Made by a program: the position numbers and the translations under genes. A stretch of DNA of 64,000 bases from Burkholderia sp. GAS332 (GTDB lineage Bacteria > Pseudomonadota > Gammaproteobacteria > Burkholderiales > Burkholderiaceae): NCBI GenBank assembly GCA_900142905.1, contig FSRV01000001.1, forward strand, positions 186,001 through 250,000, read 5' to 3'. This document shows positions 16,149 through 25,303 of this stretch, piece by piece. Positions within the stretch are counted from its first letter, which is position 1. Every line of letters begins with the position of its first letter. The notes below the pieces were generated by a model. The model worked only from the letters and a program-made list of their open reading frames with translations. It was not told where the DNA came from and made no database searches.

Positions 16149-17663
16149 TTAGGTGTTGTTGGCGGACGCCAGCGCGCCGGCGCTGTTGGCGCCGCCGAAC
16201 AGCGCGGTCAGGTATTGCGAATTGTTGTTCATCGTCGCCATCAGCGTGTCGAGCGCGGTGAACTGCGCCTGATACTGGCTCGTCAATTGAGCCGTGTAGT
16301 CGGAGAGCGCGCTTTGCTGTGTGGTGATGCTCGCCAGATCGGTACTCAGCGCAGAGGTGCGCGTATCGATGATGCCGCCGGTCTGCGTGAAGTTGGTGAT
16401 ACTGCTATTCAACTGCTCGGCAATGCCATTGGTCGAGTTGAAGAGCGCGGCGACGGTCGCCGGACTGCTCGTCAGCGCAGTGCTCAACGTGGTGTTATTG
16501 ATCACCATTGTGCCGTCTGCCGGGTCGTCCTTCAGCGTAATACCGATCGCCGCCAGCGTGCTGCCTGTGCTGCCCGAGCCGACCGCGCCGCCGACGATCG
16601 TGGCCAGTGTGTTCTGGATCGTCATCAGCGTCGAATCGCCCAGCAGGGGGCCTTGCGACGAGGACGAGGAGTTGTACGACGTGAGCGTCCCCATCGTCGT
16701 GACGACGGTGTTGTAGAGGCTCACGAAATTGTTGATCGCGGTGCTTTGCGCCGAGGTGTCGGCGGTAATGTTCAGCGTTTGCGTGGTGCCCGCGGAAGCG
16801 GCCGCCAGATTCAGTGTGACGCCGGAAATAGCGCTGGTCACCGAGTTGGTCGAGCTGCTGGCGGCGATCCCGCCGACCGTGAATTCCGCGTCTTCCGCAT
16901 ACGAGCTCTGCGTCCAGGCGTTGCTCGAATTCGCCGAGGTGATCGACGATTCGCCGCCGGTGGTGCTCGCGGTCGAGGTGACGCCGAGACTTGACAGGCC
17001 GTTGTCGCTGGTGACGTTGGCTGAAACGTTGATGACGTTGGCGGCACCCGTGTTTGCCGAGCGCAGTACAAGGTGGGCGCCGTCCGTGCCGGTCACGACT
17101 GTCGCCGTGACGCCCGGGTTGCCGTTACCGGAGTTGATCGACGCGGCAATGCCGGAGAGCGTGTTGTTGGTGCTGTCGACGTTGACATTCATCGACTGGC
17201 CATCGAGTGAGATCGTCAGCGTGCCGGTGCCTAGTTGTGTCGTGGCGCCGAAGGCTGCCGAGGACAAGGCCTGCGAGCTGGCGATCTGAGTGACCCCCAC
17301 CGAGTAGCTGCCGGCTACGGCGCCCGTGCCGGCGGTGGCCGACAGTCCGGTGCCGCTTGCGGTTGCGGTGAAAGTCGACAGCGTGGCGCCGGTGGCAAGG
17401 CCGGCGATGCCTGACTGCAGCGCGTCCAGCGCGGCACTCAGGGCGCCGTATGCGGACACCTGAGTATTGTCCGAGGTCTGTTGCGCCGTCAGCGCCGCAG
17501 CTTGTCCTGCGGTCTTCGCGTTCACGAGTGCCGTGACGAGCGTCCCCACGTCCATCGACGTATTGCCGGTCGAGCCGCTGATGATCGACTGCGCGGCCGA
17601 TTGCATCGCGGCATTGGCGGCGGCCGTTGACGCTGCAGAAGACGTGGTTGAGATCGAGGACAT
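16149..17663 (-). CDS. fliD: Flagellar filament cap protein FliD
   Basis: A 504-residue HAP2 protein that caps the growing filament and folds flagellin into place. GSTGNTSMDVGTLVTALVNAK near the N-terminus is the family start region; GVTLNLAAASAGTTQTLNI and FVSLYNTVVTTMGTLTSYN are the conserved mid-domain, and the C-terminus is a helical coiled-coil-like segment (QYQAQFTALDTLMATMNNN). GGAG nine bases upstream supports ATG 17663. It lies between fliC and fliT on the same strand. The middle is rich in Ser, Thr and Ala, as in flagellin, and may itself be modified. Confidence 0.95.
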   Translation of the reverse strand: MSSISTTSSAASTAAANAAMQSAAQSIISGSTGNTSMDVGTLVTALVNAKTAGQAAALTAQQTSDNTQVSAYGALSAALDALQSGIAGLATGATLSTFTATASGTGLSATAGTGAVAGSYSVGVTQIASSQALSSAAFGATTQLGTGTLTISLDGQSMNVNVDSTNNTLSGIAASINSGNGNPGVTATVVTGTDGAHLVLRSANTGAANVINVSANVTSDNGLSSLGVTSTASTTGGESSITSANSSNAWTQSSYAEDAEFTVGGIAASSSTNSVTSAISGVTLNLAAASAGTTQTLNITADTSAQSTAINNFVSLYNTVVTTMGTLTSYNSSSSSQGPLLGDSTLMTIQNTLATIVGGAVGSGSTGSTLAAIGITLKDDPADGTMVINNTTLSTALTSSPATVAALFNSTNGIAEQLNSSITNFTQTGGIIDTRTSALSTDLASITTQQSALSDYTAQLTSQYQAQFTALDTLMATMNNNSQYLTALFGGANSAGALASANNT

Positions 17664-17740
17664 TGCAGAGGCTCCAGGCGTCTAGGAATCTGTATTGGGT
17701 GGTGCGCGATGCTACATCACTTCTTGACGAAAATGCACAG

Positions 17741-17758
17741 CGGGAGGCGTGCCTCCCG
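17741..17758 (-). other. Perfect stem-loop in the fliC-fliD intergenic region
   Basis: CGGGAGGC and GCCTCCCG flank a 2-base centre between fliC (ends 17820) and fliD (starts 17663). No uninterrupted T-run follows on the minus strand, so it may act as an attenuator or as a 3' stabiliser of the abundant fliC message rather than a full terminator. Confidence 0.5.
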
Positions 17759-17819
17759 TTGTTTGAAACCGGTGATGCGCCGCACTTTCGCGCGTGCATC
17801 ACCGTTACTCAGTCAGCTC

Positions 17820-18965
17820 TTATTGCAGGAGCTTCAGAACTTGCTGCGGGTTCGAGTTAGCTTGCGCCAACACCGAGATACCCGCTTGTTGCAGCACTTG
17901 CGCCTTGCTCAGGTTAGCCGTTTCTTGTGCGAAGTTGGCGTCCGTGATTTGCGATTGTGCCGACGACAGGTCGGTCGATTCTGCTTGCTGCGACGTGGCG
18001 ATCGCGGTGAAGCGGTTTTGCGCCGCACCCAGCGTTGCTTGCAGGTTGTTCACCGTCTGCAGTGCATTGTCGATCGAGACCATGGCCTGGTTTGCGCCCG
18101 TGATCGTGCTGATGTTCAGGCCCGAAACGGTCGGCGGCGCATTGATCGCGTTGATCTGGTTGACGCTGGCGATTGCCGTCGTGGAGGCGGCGCCCGTCGT
18201 CGGCAGCGCTGCGGCGGCAAGCGCCAGCGTGGTGATGGCTGTGCCTGTGCCCGAAGCCGTGCCCGCACTGAAGATTGCGGTTGCGACGCCCGACGTGATA
18301 GCCGTGTTGTTCTGGTCGGTGAACGTGTAACCGCCCTGGCCGTCCGACAGCACGTTGATCGACGTGATCGTCGCGCCGGAGCTCGTGTAAGCGCCCGAAG
18401 CATTCAGGCTCACCGCAATCGTGCCGACGGTTTGACCCGTTTGGACCAGGCCGCCACCGATCTGTGCAGCCGACATCGACTGGCTCAGGTTCAGGCTGAT
18501 CGTCTGGCCGACGTTCGCGCCGACCTGGAACGTCACCGTACCTGCCGTGCCGTTCAGAATGTTCGTGCCGTTGTACGTCGTTTGCGACGAGATACGGTTC
18601 ACTTCAGCGATTTGTTGCGCAACTTCCTGTTGCAGAGCGGCCTGGTCGCTCGACGACAGCGTGCCGGTCGATGCTTGCACGGCCAACTGGCGGATACGTT
18701 GCAGGCTGGACGTCAGCGACGACAGTGCGCTCGATGCGGTTTGAATCATCGACACGCCGTCGTTGGCGTTCGACACGCCCTGGTTCAGGCCGTCGATCTG
18801 CGATTGCATACGCGTCGAGATTGCCAGACCTGCTGCATCGTCAGCTGCGCTGTTGATGCGCTTACCCGACGACAGGCGCGTGATGGCTTGCGAGAGGGCG
18901 CTTTGCGAGCCATTGAGGTTTTGCTGTGCAACCAGCGAGTTGATGTTGCTATTGATTCCGAGCAT
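17820..18965 (-). CDS. fliC: Flagellin FliC
   Basis: A 381-residue flagellin. The N-terminal D0/D1 region (INSNINSLVAQQNL, ITRLSSGKRINSAADDAAGLAI) and the C-terminal D1/D0 region (VSIDNALQTVNNLQATLGAAQNR, NLSKAQVLQQAGISVLAQAN) are strongly conserved. The middle, about residues 165-290, is variable and very rich in Ser, Thr, Ala and Gly, giving many candidate O-glycosylation sites for the downstream operon. A strong ribosome-binding site (TAGGAG) precedes ATG 18965, and a sigma-28 promoter lies about 90 bases upstream. It is the major filament subunit, exported through the flagellar type III system. Confidence 0.97.
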   Translation of the reverse strand: MLGINSNINSLVAQQNLNGSQSALSQAITRLSSGKRINSAADDAAGLAISTRMQSQIDGLNQGVSNANDGVSMIQTASSALSSLTSSLQRIRQLAVQASTGTLSSSDQAALQQEVAQQIAEVNRISSQTTYNGTNILNGTAGTVTFQVGANVGQTISLNLSQSMSAAQIGGGLVQTGQTVGTIAVSLNASGAYTSSGATITSINVLSDGQGGYTFTDQNNTAITSGVATAIFSAGTASGTGTAITTLALAAAALPTTGAASTTAIASVNQINAINAPPTVSGLNISTITGANQAMVSIDNALQTVNNLQATLGAAQNRFTAIATSQQAESTDLSSAQSQITDANFAQETANLSKAQVLQQAGISVLAQANSNPQQVLKLLQ

Positions 18966-19052
18966 GAAAATCTCCTAAATAAGCCTTGAGCCCAAAACGC
19001 CACGTTGGCATCGGCGGAAGCACTCGTTCATTGCTGGCCGCCTCAGTGAAGG

Positions 19053-19079
19053 TTGACGGCGCGTATAAAAAAAACTTGA
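19053..19079 (-). promoter_or_regulatory. Sigma-28 (FliA) promoter of fliC
   Basis: On the minus strand TCAAGTTT is followed by exactly 11 bases and GCCGTCAA; the sigma-28 consensus is TAAAGTTT-N11-GCCGATAA. The -10 end lies 88 bases upstream of the fliC ATG. Confidence 0.85.
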
Positions 19080-19232
19080 GGAACTTTGTGCTATAGCGAC
19101 CCAATTGTTTTTACGGTGGGTTGCGCCGTCGCTCGTCTGTAAGCCGCTTGCAGCCTTGTTCGGGCGATCCACTGCAGGTATTGAAAAGACGGCGTATTCT
19201 CTTTTCCTCTTGTGGCAAACCCTGGAGAAATC

Positions 19233-20174
19233 ATGCAAAAGCGCCGGATTGGACGTTCTGAATTGGAGGTCGCGCCGCTTATGTTCGGCGGCAATGTATT
19301 TGGCTGGACCGCTGACGAAGCGACTTCGTTTTCGATCCTCGATGCGTTTGTCGATGCCGGGCTCAACTTTATCGATACCGCCGACGTCTATTCCGCGTGG
19401 GTGCCGGGCAACCAGGGCGGCGAATCGGAAACCATCATTGGCAAGTGGTTCAGGCAGAGCGGCAAACGCGACAAGATCGTGCTTGCCACCAAGGTTTCGA
19501 AGCACCCGCTGCGCAAGGGCTTGTCGGCGGCGAACATTCAGGCCGCGGTCGACGATTCGCTGCGGCGCTTGCAAACGGATTACATCGATGTCTACTTTTC
19601 TCACGACGATGACACCGAAACGCCTTTGGCCGAAACCCTTGGCGCCTATCAGAAGCTGATCGAGGCGGGCAAGGTGCGGGTGATCGGTGCGTCGAACTAC
19701 AGCGGCGCGCGCGTTGAGGAGGCGCTCGCCGTGTCCCGCCAGCACGGGCTGCCCGAGTATCAATTGCTGCAGCCGGAATACAACCTGTACGATCGCGGGG
19801 AGTATGAGCGTGACATCGTGCCGGTGGCGCTCGCCAATCAGCTCGGCGTGGTGGTGTATTACAGTCTGGCGAGTGGCTTTCTATCCGGCAAATACCGCTC
19901 GCAAGCCGATCTGGCCAACAAGGTGCGCGGCAGCCGGGTCGAGAAGTATCTGAACGAGCGTGGTTTGCGGATTCTGGACGCGCTCGACCGGGTCGCCGGG
20001 CGGCACGGCAGCACGCCGGCCACCGTCGCACTGGCATGGCTGATCGCCCGCCCAAGTGTTACTGCCCCAATTGCCAGTGCGACCTCGGTCGATCAGCTCA
20101 AAAGCCTCGCCGCCGCCGTCCATTTGATGCTGACCGGCGCCGATATCCGCGAACTGGACGAGGCGAGCGCCTGA
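19233..20174 (+). CDS. Aldo/keto reductase
   Basis: A 313-residue NAD(P)H-dependent aldo/keto reductase. The catalytic tetrad is visible: Asp and Tyr in NFIDTADVYSAW, Lys in ATKVSKH and His in VYFSHDD. The NADPH site is represented by GVVVYYSLASGFLSGKY and TPATVALAWLIARPSVTAPI. It belongs to the YajO/Tas-like branch by its opening MQKRRIGRSELEV. TGGAG six bases upstream supports ATG 19233. It is transcribed divergently from fliC and is unlikely to be functionally linked to the flagellum. The physiological substrate is unknown. Confidence 0.9.
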   Translation: MQKRRIGRSELEVAPLMFGGNVFGWTADEATSFSILDAFVDAGLNFIDTADVYSAWVPGNQGGESETIIGKWFRQSGKRDKIVLATKVSKHPLRKGLSAANIQAAVDDSLRRLQTDYIDVYFSHDDDTETPLAETLGAYQKLIEAGKVRVIGASNYSGARVEEALAVSRQHGLPEYQLLQPEYNLYDRGEYERDIVPVALANQLGVVVYYSLASGFLSGKYRSQADLANKVRGSRVEKYLNERGLRILDALDRVAGRHGSTPATVALAWLIARPSVTAPIASATSVDQLKSLAAAVHLMLTGADIRELDEASA

Positions 20175-20532
20175 TCACGCAGGGGACCTGGCGCGATCGC
20201 TAAACCCCTGGTAGGATGGAGAGTTTCCTGATATCATCGGGAGTGAATTGAGATCTTTGCCTGTTTCGTCAATGTTTTTCATTGATGAAAGGTTGGCGAA
20301 ACGGCAGCAGACGGGGCTTCGGCATTACGTCTGTCCGCGTTCCGCGGTGAACTCCCCACCTCTCTTTTCCGGCCTCCGTGGCCGTTATGCCTCTCGTTTC
20401 ATTCGTGGTTTGGCCGGGATTTATCCCGCGTTTGCCTGTTACTGGCCATGAATCGGAACGACCGGAGGGCCGGCGCGTGAGCGGTATCCGCTACGCAATT
20501 TACCCCTATCAAGTGATTGAGTTAGGAATTAC
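20175..20532 (+). other. 358-base intergenic region upstream of rpsU
   Basis: No convincing gene is present. A near-perfect stem-loop (TTTCGTCAATG, five Ts, CATTGATGAAA) lies at 20264-20290. The segment should hold the rpsU promoter and leader, but no confident -35/-10 pair was identified. Confidence 0.4.
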
Positions 20533-20745
20533 ATGACGACGATTCTTCTGAAAGAAAACGAGCCGTTCGAAGTGGCGATTCGCCGCTTTCGTCGCGCAAT
20601 CGAAAAGAATGGCCTGATCGCTGAACTGCGTGAGCGCCAATCGTACGAAAAGCCGACCACGGCACGTAAGCGCAAGAAGGCTGCTGCTGTGAAGCGCCTG
20701 CACAAGCGCCTGCGCAGCCAGATGCTGCCGAAAAAGCTGCACTAA
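20533..20745 (+). CDS. rpsU: 30S ribosomal protein S21
   Basis: A 70-residue very basic protein with the standard S21 layout: [28 protein letters not shown] followed by a Lys/Arg-rich tail ending LPKKLH. S21 binds near the 3' end of 16S rRNA and aids initiation. The gene stands alone here, without the dnaG-rpoD partners seen in enterobacteria, and is followed by a strong terminator. Confidence 0.98.
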   Translation: MTTILLKENEPFEVAIRRFRRAIEKNGLIAELRERQSYEKPTTARKRKKAAAVKRLHKRLRSQMLPKKLH

Positions 20746-20784
20746 GCACGTTTTTTCGCGCTGCATTTCGCGCACTGTATGCCG

Positions 20785-20828
20785 AACGGCGGTGTGAGCT
20801 TCGAAAGAAGCCACATCGCCGTTTTGCT
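20785..20828 (+). terminator. Rho-independent terminator after rpsU
   Basis: A long imperfect stem (AACGGCGGTGTG... pairing with ...CACATCGCCGTT, GAAA tetraloop) is followed by TTTTGCTTTT. It lies 40 bases after the rpsU stop and may also serve tag from the other strand. Confidence 0.8.
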
Positions 20829-20856
20829 TTTGGGGCGCCGGTCCGGCGCCGCCGCC

Positions 20857-21453
20857 TCAGCCCGCTTTGCGATTGCGTCCTTTTTTGCCGAGCGCCGCGC
20901 ATCGCGCGCGGCACATGCAGCTCGCCTCGTGGTCGTTCACCATGCCGACCGCCTGCATGAACGCATAGCAGATCGTCGAGCCGACGAACTTGCAGCCATA
21001 GCGCTTCAGCCCTTTGCTGAGCGTGTCCGAAATTTCGGTCGACGCAGGCGCCTGTTTGTACGACGCCCAGTCGTTCTGGATCGGCGTCTGATCGACGAAC
21101 GACCACACGAAGTTGGCGAGTGAGCCGTTCTCGGCCTGAATCTGCTGCACGGCGCGCGCGTTGGTAATCGCCGACTCGATCTTGCCGCGATGGCGCACGA
21201 TACTTTCGTCCAGCACCAGCGCATCGACCTTTTTAGGGGTAAAGCGCGCTACCTTGTCGATGTCGAAGTCGGCGAATGCGCGGCGATAGCCGGCCCGTTT
21301 GTTCAGAATCGTCGACCATGACAAACCCGCTTGTGCGCCCTCCAGCACCAGCATTTCGAACAAATGCTGATCGTCGCGTGAGGGCACGCCCCATTCGGTG
21401 TCGTGGTAGTGTGCGAGCGCTTCGCTCGATACCCAGTTGCATCGCTGTGTCAC
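20857..21453 (-). CDS. tag: DNA-3-methyladenine glycosylase I
   Basis: A 198-residue Tag glycosylase, which removes 3-methyladenine from DNA in base-excision repair. Landmarks are RCNWVSSEALAHYHDTEWGVP, LVLEGAQAGLSWSTILNKR, FWSF-like VWSFVD, and KRYGCKFVGSTICYAFMQAVGMVNDH. The zinc ligands are the N-terminal Cys5 (RCNW) and the C-terminal His-Cys cluster HEASCMCRARC. The length matches the family. It ends next to rpsU, convergent with it, and is divergent from the BadF-type kinase gene. Confidence 0.95.
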   Translation of the reverse strand: MTQRCNWVSSEALAHYHDTEWGVPSRDDQHLFEMLVLEGAQAGLSWSTILNKRAGYRRAFADFDIDKVARFTPKKVDALVLDESIVRHRGKIESAITNARAVQQIQAENGSLANFVWSFVDQTPIQNDWASYKQAPASTEISDTLSKGLKRYGCKFVGSTICYAFMQAVGMVNDHEASCMCRARCAALGKKGRNRKAG

Positions 21454-21593
21454 GTTCGCGCTCCCGCGTCGTCATGTCGCCCGTCAGCATAGCGGAAGCC
21501 GGGCGTGCTGCAAGCTGGCTATTCGGCCGATTGCCGGATTGAGACTGACCTGCCACGCTATGCGTTATTCACCACCTGAACTCACCCAATTCG

Positions 21594-22475
21594 ATGAATA
21601 AAGACCTCTTTCTGATCGGCATTGACGGCGGCGGCAGCGGTACGCGGGTCGTACTCGGCGACGCGCAGGGCCGCGAACTGGCGCAGGCGGCGAGCGGGCC
21701 GTCGGGACTGGGCCTCGGTGTGGAACGCGCGTGGCAGGCTATAGAAGCCGGTTGCGTCGACGCATTTGCAGGCGCCGGTGTACCGCTGGACTGGTCGCGC
21801 TGCGTATTCGGCTGCGGGTTGGCTGGAGTCAATAATCGCGACTGGCTGGCCGCGTTTCGCGCGCAGGCACCCGCGGTGGCCGGGCTCGCGGTGGAAAGCG
21901 ATGCCTACACCACCTTGCTCGGTGCGCACGGCGGCGCGCATGGCGTGGTCGTCGCGCTCGGCACCGGCAGCGTGGCAGCTGCGCTCGACGGCGAAGGCGA
22001 ATGCCGAATCGCCAGCGGCTTCGGTTACCCGTCGGGCGACGAAGCGAGCGGCGCCTGGCTTGGGCTACGAGCCATCGTGTATGCCCAGCAGGCGCTCGAC
22101 GGGCGTGCGCCCAACGACGATCTGGCGCAGGCGCTACTTGCCCACACCGGTGCACATGACCGCGACAGCCTCGTGGTCTGGCTGTGCGAAGCCAATCAGA
22201 CCGCTTATGCACGGCTTGCACCGACTGTCATCGCGCATCGCACGCATCCGTTTGCGGCGCGTCTGCTCGGCGAGGCCGGCGTCGAAGTGGGCAAAATGAT
22301 TGCCGCGCTCGACCCTTCGGCGACCCTGCCAGTCGCGCTGTGCGGCGGTCTCGGCGCACCCTTGCGCGAGTATGTGCCACAGATCTATCAGGCTCGCCTG
22401 CGCGAGCCGTTGGCGGACTCGGCACACGGTGGTTTGCAGTTGGCGCAGCGCGAAGCAGTTCGCATCGCCGGTTGA
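21594..22475 (+). CDS. BadF/BadG/BcrA/BcrD-type ATPase, probable N-acetylglucosamine kinase-like
   Basis: A 293-residue member of the ASKHA (actin-like ATPase) superfamily. LIGIDGGGSGTRVVLGD is the phosphate-1 motif, FGCGLAGVNN the connect region, and VALGTGSVAAAL the phosphate-2 motif; FGYPSGDEASGAWLGL and VALCGGLGAPL follow. Single-chain proteins of this type include GlcNAc kinases and glucosamine kinases, so an amino-sugar kinase role is more likely than benzoyl-CoA reductase activation. ATG 21594 begins 140 bases from the divergent tag gene. A Cof-type phosphatase follows by 87 bases. Confidence 0.8.
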   Translation: MNKDLFLIGIDGGGSGTRVVLGDAQGRELAQAASGPSGLGLGVERAWQAIEAGCVDAFAGAGVPLDWSRCVFGCGLAGVNNRDWLAAFRAQAPAVAGLAVESDAYTTLLGAHGGAHGVVVALGTGSVAAALDGEGECRIASGFGYPSGDEASGAWLGLRAIVYAQQALDGRAPNDDLAQALLAHTGAHDRDSLVVWLCEANQTAYARLAPTVIAHRTHPFAARLLGEAGVEVGKMIAALDPSATLPVALCGGLGAPLREYVPQIYQARLREPLADSAHGGLQLAQREAVRIAG

Positions 22476-22562
22476 GAATCGGCTGCCGCGCCGGGCGCGA
22501 TCTCGCGGATGCGTCGCACAACGGTAAAATGCGATCTTTGACGCTGCCCGGCTGCTCACCCT

Positions 22563-23384
22563 ATGTACAAAGTCATTGCTACTGATCTCGACGGCACGCT
22601 CCTCAACGCCGATCACCAGGTGGACCCGTTCACGATCGCCACGGTGCGTAAGCTGGAAAGCGATGGCCAGCACTTCGTTATCGCAACGGGGCGCCACTAC
22701 TGCGACGTTGCGGCCATTCGCGACCTGCTAGGCATCAGCCCCTATCTGATCACGTCGAACGGCGCGCGCATTCACGCGCCGGACAACACGGTGATCCACG
22801 CCGATGACCTGCCTCCGGCCATTGTGCAGCGGCTGGTGCAACCGGAAATTGTCGGCGCGCATGGCCGCGTGATCGTCAACCTGTTCGCCGACCAGGCGTG
22901 GCTGATCGACCGTGATGCGCCGGACCTGCTGAAATTCCACCAGGATTCCGGCTTCACCTATCAAGTGACCGATTTGCCGAAGCACGACGGCGTCGACATC
23001 GCCAAGGTCCTTTATATCGGTGAGCCCGCCGATCTCGCACAGGTCTCGGCCAACCTGGCGCGCGAATTCGGCGACGCGCTGTACGTCACCTATTCGCTGC
23101 CGGATTGTCTGGAGGTGATGACGTCGAGCGTATCGAAGGGACGTGCGTTGCAGATCGTGCTCGAGCGTCTCGGCGTCGACGCCTCGCAATGCGTGGCGTT
23201 CGGCGACAACATGAACGATATCGACCTGCTGGAGACAGCCGGCCATCCGTTCATGATGAACAACGCCAATCCCGATCTCATCACGCGCCTGCCGAACGTG
23301 CCGCGCATCGGCAACAACTTCGAAGCGGGCGTCGCGCATCATCTGCGCAAACTTTTCGCGCTCGACGACGAACTGATGTCCTGA
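22563..23384 (+). CDS. Cof-type HAD-IIB sugar-phosphate phosphatase
   Basis: A 273-residue HAD-IIB hydrolase. ATDLDGTLLNADHQV is motif I, FVIATGRHY motif II, SVSKGRAL holds the motif III lysine, and AFGDNMNDIDLLETAG is motif IV. The mixed alpha/beta cap of the Cof family lies between residues about 85 and 185. Such enzymes dephosphorylate sugar phosphates and related small molecules in the cytoplasm. It sits downstream of a kinase-like gene, but no specific pathway can be named. Confidence 0.9.
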   Translation: MYKVIATDLDGTLLNADHQVDPFTIATVRKLESDGQHFVIATGRHYCDVAAIRDLLGISPYLITSNGARIHAPDNTVIHADDLPPAIVQRLVQPEIVGAHGRVIVNLFADQAWLIDRDAPDLLKFHQDSGFTYQVTDLPKHDGVDIAKVLYIGEPADLAQVSANLAREFGDALYVTYSLPDCLEVMTSSVSKGRALQIVLERLGVDASQCVAFGDNMNDIDLLETAGHPFMMNNANPDLITRLPNVPRIGNNFEAGVAHHLRKLFALDDELMS

Positions 23385-23432
23385 GATCGGACAGCCGCGC
23401 AGGTGATGGCGGCTTACATCCGTGCTATCCGG

Positions 23433-24128
23433 CTAATCCGCGGAGCCCGCGGAAGCGCCCGCCGCAGCCGCAGAAGAGGCACCCGGCAGTGCCGCGCATG
23501 GGCAATCCACAGCGCGGCCGTTCAGTCCCTGGCGGTCAAGCTTGAAACTGGCGTGGGCCGTGCCGTTCTGCCAGTCGAGACGAACAATATAGATACTGTC
23601 GAAGTCGTCGCTGTGCCAGCTGGGGACATCCGCGGCATTGCCGCCATGCGTGCTCATCATCTGGCGCAGCAACTTCACGATCTGCTTATGCTCCCACGCA
23701 ACCACAATCAGCTTGTTGCGATTGGCCGGATTGACGAGCGCCGTGCCAAGCTGGTCGATCTGGGCGAAGCCGTACGGCGTTTGCACCGGCATCTGGAACT
23801 GGATGGCGGTCGGCTCGATGGTCGCAAGCGGCCGAATATAGTAATAGGGGTGGCCGCTGTCGTCCTTTTGCTGGCCGGGATCGGGTGCATAGATCGCATC
23901 CGGTTTGCCAAACTTGGCGGCGATCACGGCCGGCAAGGCCAGCGCACGGTTGAGCCCTTGGCAGCTGAGCTGGCCGTAACCCTTGGCGGGTTTCTCACCG
24001 TGGCGCACGAATACGAGCGTTTCAGTATGGCTGTCCGCGGCATGGGCAGCGGGTAACGCCAGTACGCCCGCGCACAGACCGCCGATGAGGAGTGCGACGC
24101 CATGCAGGAATCTGCGGAAACGGGTCAT
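23433..24128 (-). CDS. Exported histidine phosphatase family protein
   Basis: A 231-residue protein with a signal peptide (cleavage about AHA-AD, residue 31) and the histidine phosphatase core: FVRHGEKP carries the phosphorylated His of the R-H-G motif, and VVAWEHKQI supplies the second His. An Ala/Ser/Gly-rich tail follows the domain. The ATG at 24128 is chosen because the signal peptide starts there; an upstream in-frame opening adds an unsupported 21-residue lead. It is convergent with the Cof-type gene and probably dephosphorylates a periplasmic substrate. The substrate is unknown. Confidence 0.8.
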   Translation of the reverse strand: MTRFRRFLHGVALLIGGLCAGVLALPAAHAADSHTETLVFVRHGEKPAKGYGQLSCQGLNRALALPAVIAAKFGKPDAIYAPDPGQQKDDSGHPYYYIRPLATIEPTAIQFQMPVQTPYGFAQIDQLGTALVNPANRNKLIVVAWEHKQIVKLLRQMMSTHGGNAADVPSWHSDDFDSIYIVRLDWQNGTAHASFKLDRQGLNGRAVDCPCAALPGASSAAAAGASAGSAD

Positions 24129-24212
24129 CGATCGTACCTGTGTGAGCTTGGGAAGTCGCACGATTCTAGCAGTGGGCCATTGGCAAGCCACTGGGTAGCC
24201 CGCATTGTGCGC

Positions 24213-24244
24213 ACAAAAACAAAGCGGGCGCTGTAGCGCCCGCT
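24213..24244 (-). terminator. Rho-independent terminator after aqpZ
   Basis: On the minus strand a perfect 10-bp stem AGCGGGCGCT/AGCGCCCGCT with a 2-base centre is followed by TTGTTTTTGT. It lies 29 bases past the aqpZ stop. Confidence 0.85.
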
Positions 24245-24272
24245 TCGACTGCCCGAATAGCGCACTCGCCGA

Positions 24273-25013
24273 TCAGTCGAGCGCCAGTTCCTGCGAATTA
24301 CCGCGGCGGCTTTCGGCGATGAGCGGGTACAGCACGCCTGCGATCACTGCGCCGATGATCGGTGCGACCCAGAACATCCACAACTGATCCACCGCTGCGC
24401 CGCCGACGAACAGCGCCGGGCCGGTCGAGCGCGCCGGGTTGACCGACGTGTTGGTGACCGGAATCGAGATCAGGTGAATCAGCGTCAGGCACAGGCCAAT
24501 GGCGATCGGCGCGAAGCCGGCCGGCGCACGCTTGTCGGTTGCGCCGAGGATGACGAACAGGAAGAAGCCGGTCATCACCACTTCACAAATGAACGCGGCC
24601 GCAAGCGAGTAATGGCCCGGCGAGCGCTCACCGTAGCCGTTGCTGGCGAAACCGCTGGCGACGAGGTCGAAACCCGGCTTGCCCGAGGCGATCAACGACA
24701 GCACCAGTGCACCCAGCACCGCGCCGATCACTTGAGCGACGATGTACGGCAGCAGGTCGCGAGCGGGAAAGCGGCCGGCGACGGTCAGGCCGACGCTCAC
24801 CGCCGGATTCAGGTGGCAGCCGGAGATATGACCGATCGCATAAGCCATGGTCAGGACAGTGAGGCCGAACGCGAGCGCAACGCCCACGAAGCCGATACCC
24901 AGACCGTGGACCGGGCCGGCGAAGCTAGCGGCGAGGACGGCGCTGCCGCAGCCTCCGAGCACGAGCCAGAAGGTGCCGAACAGCTCGGCCGCAAGGCGCT
25001 TTGACAACTGCAT
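24273..25013 (-). CDS. aqpZ: Aquaporin Z
   Basis: A 246-residue MIP-family water channel with six hydrophobic spans and both NPA boxes: [11 protein letters not shown] and [13 protein letters not shown]. The opening [29 protein letters not shown] is very close to AqpZ, and the residue pattern before the second NPA ([15 protein letters not shown]) fits the water-selective rather than the glycerol branch. AGGA upstream supports ATG 25013. A terminator follows at 24213-24244. It acts in osmotic water flow across the inner membrane. Confidence 0.93.
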   Translation of the reverse strand: MQLSKRLAAELFGTFWLVLGGCGSAVLAASFAGPVHGLGIGFVGVALAFGLTVLTMAYAIGHISGCHLNPAVSVGLTVAGRFPARDLLPYIVAQVIGAVLGALVLSLIASGKPGFDLVASGFASNGYGERSPGHYSLAAAFICEVVMTGFFLFVILGATDKRAPAGFAPIAIGLCLTLIHLISIPVTNTSVNPARSTGPALFVGGAAVDQLWMFWVAPIIGAVIAGVLYPLIAESRRGNSQELALD

Positions 25014-25303
25014 GATTGGTAATCCTAAAATGTTTGACGCTTGAGATGGCATGCGTGCTAAGCGCGAGTGCATGTCTTTGAGCGTGCAATTCTAGGGAAA
25101 GACTACCCAATCAGGTGTCAAGAATTGTCAAAGTGGAGTCGCCTTTACCTATTATTGCCTGATAAAAATCGCGTTTTACAATTCATCGACGCTTAATAAT
25201 TATCAGATGAAATCTTCCTAAATCGGTATTATTGTCCATTGCGAATTTTTATAATTGCAGCTAGTCTGCGAGCGAATGAGTTCTAGAAAAGGGGAGAACC
25301 GAA
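25014..25303. other. AT-rich divergent intergenic region between aqpZ and the H-NS-like gene
   Basis: This 290-base stretch is strikingly AT-rich for this window, especially 25140-25265 (runs such as TAATAATTATC and ATTTTTATAATTG). It should hold both divergent promoters. AT-rich, curved DNA is what H-NS-type proteins bind, so self-regulation is plausible. No unambiguous promoter was fixed. Confidence 0.5.

Noticed and set aside
20248..20451. 67-codon frame upstream of rpsU
   Set aside because: No ribosome-binding site, no recognisable protein features, and it covers a leader region with a stem-loop.
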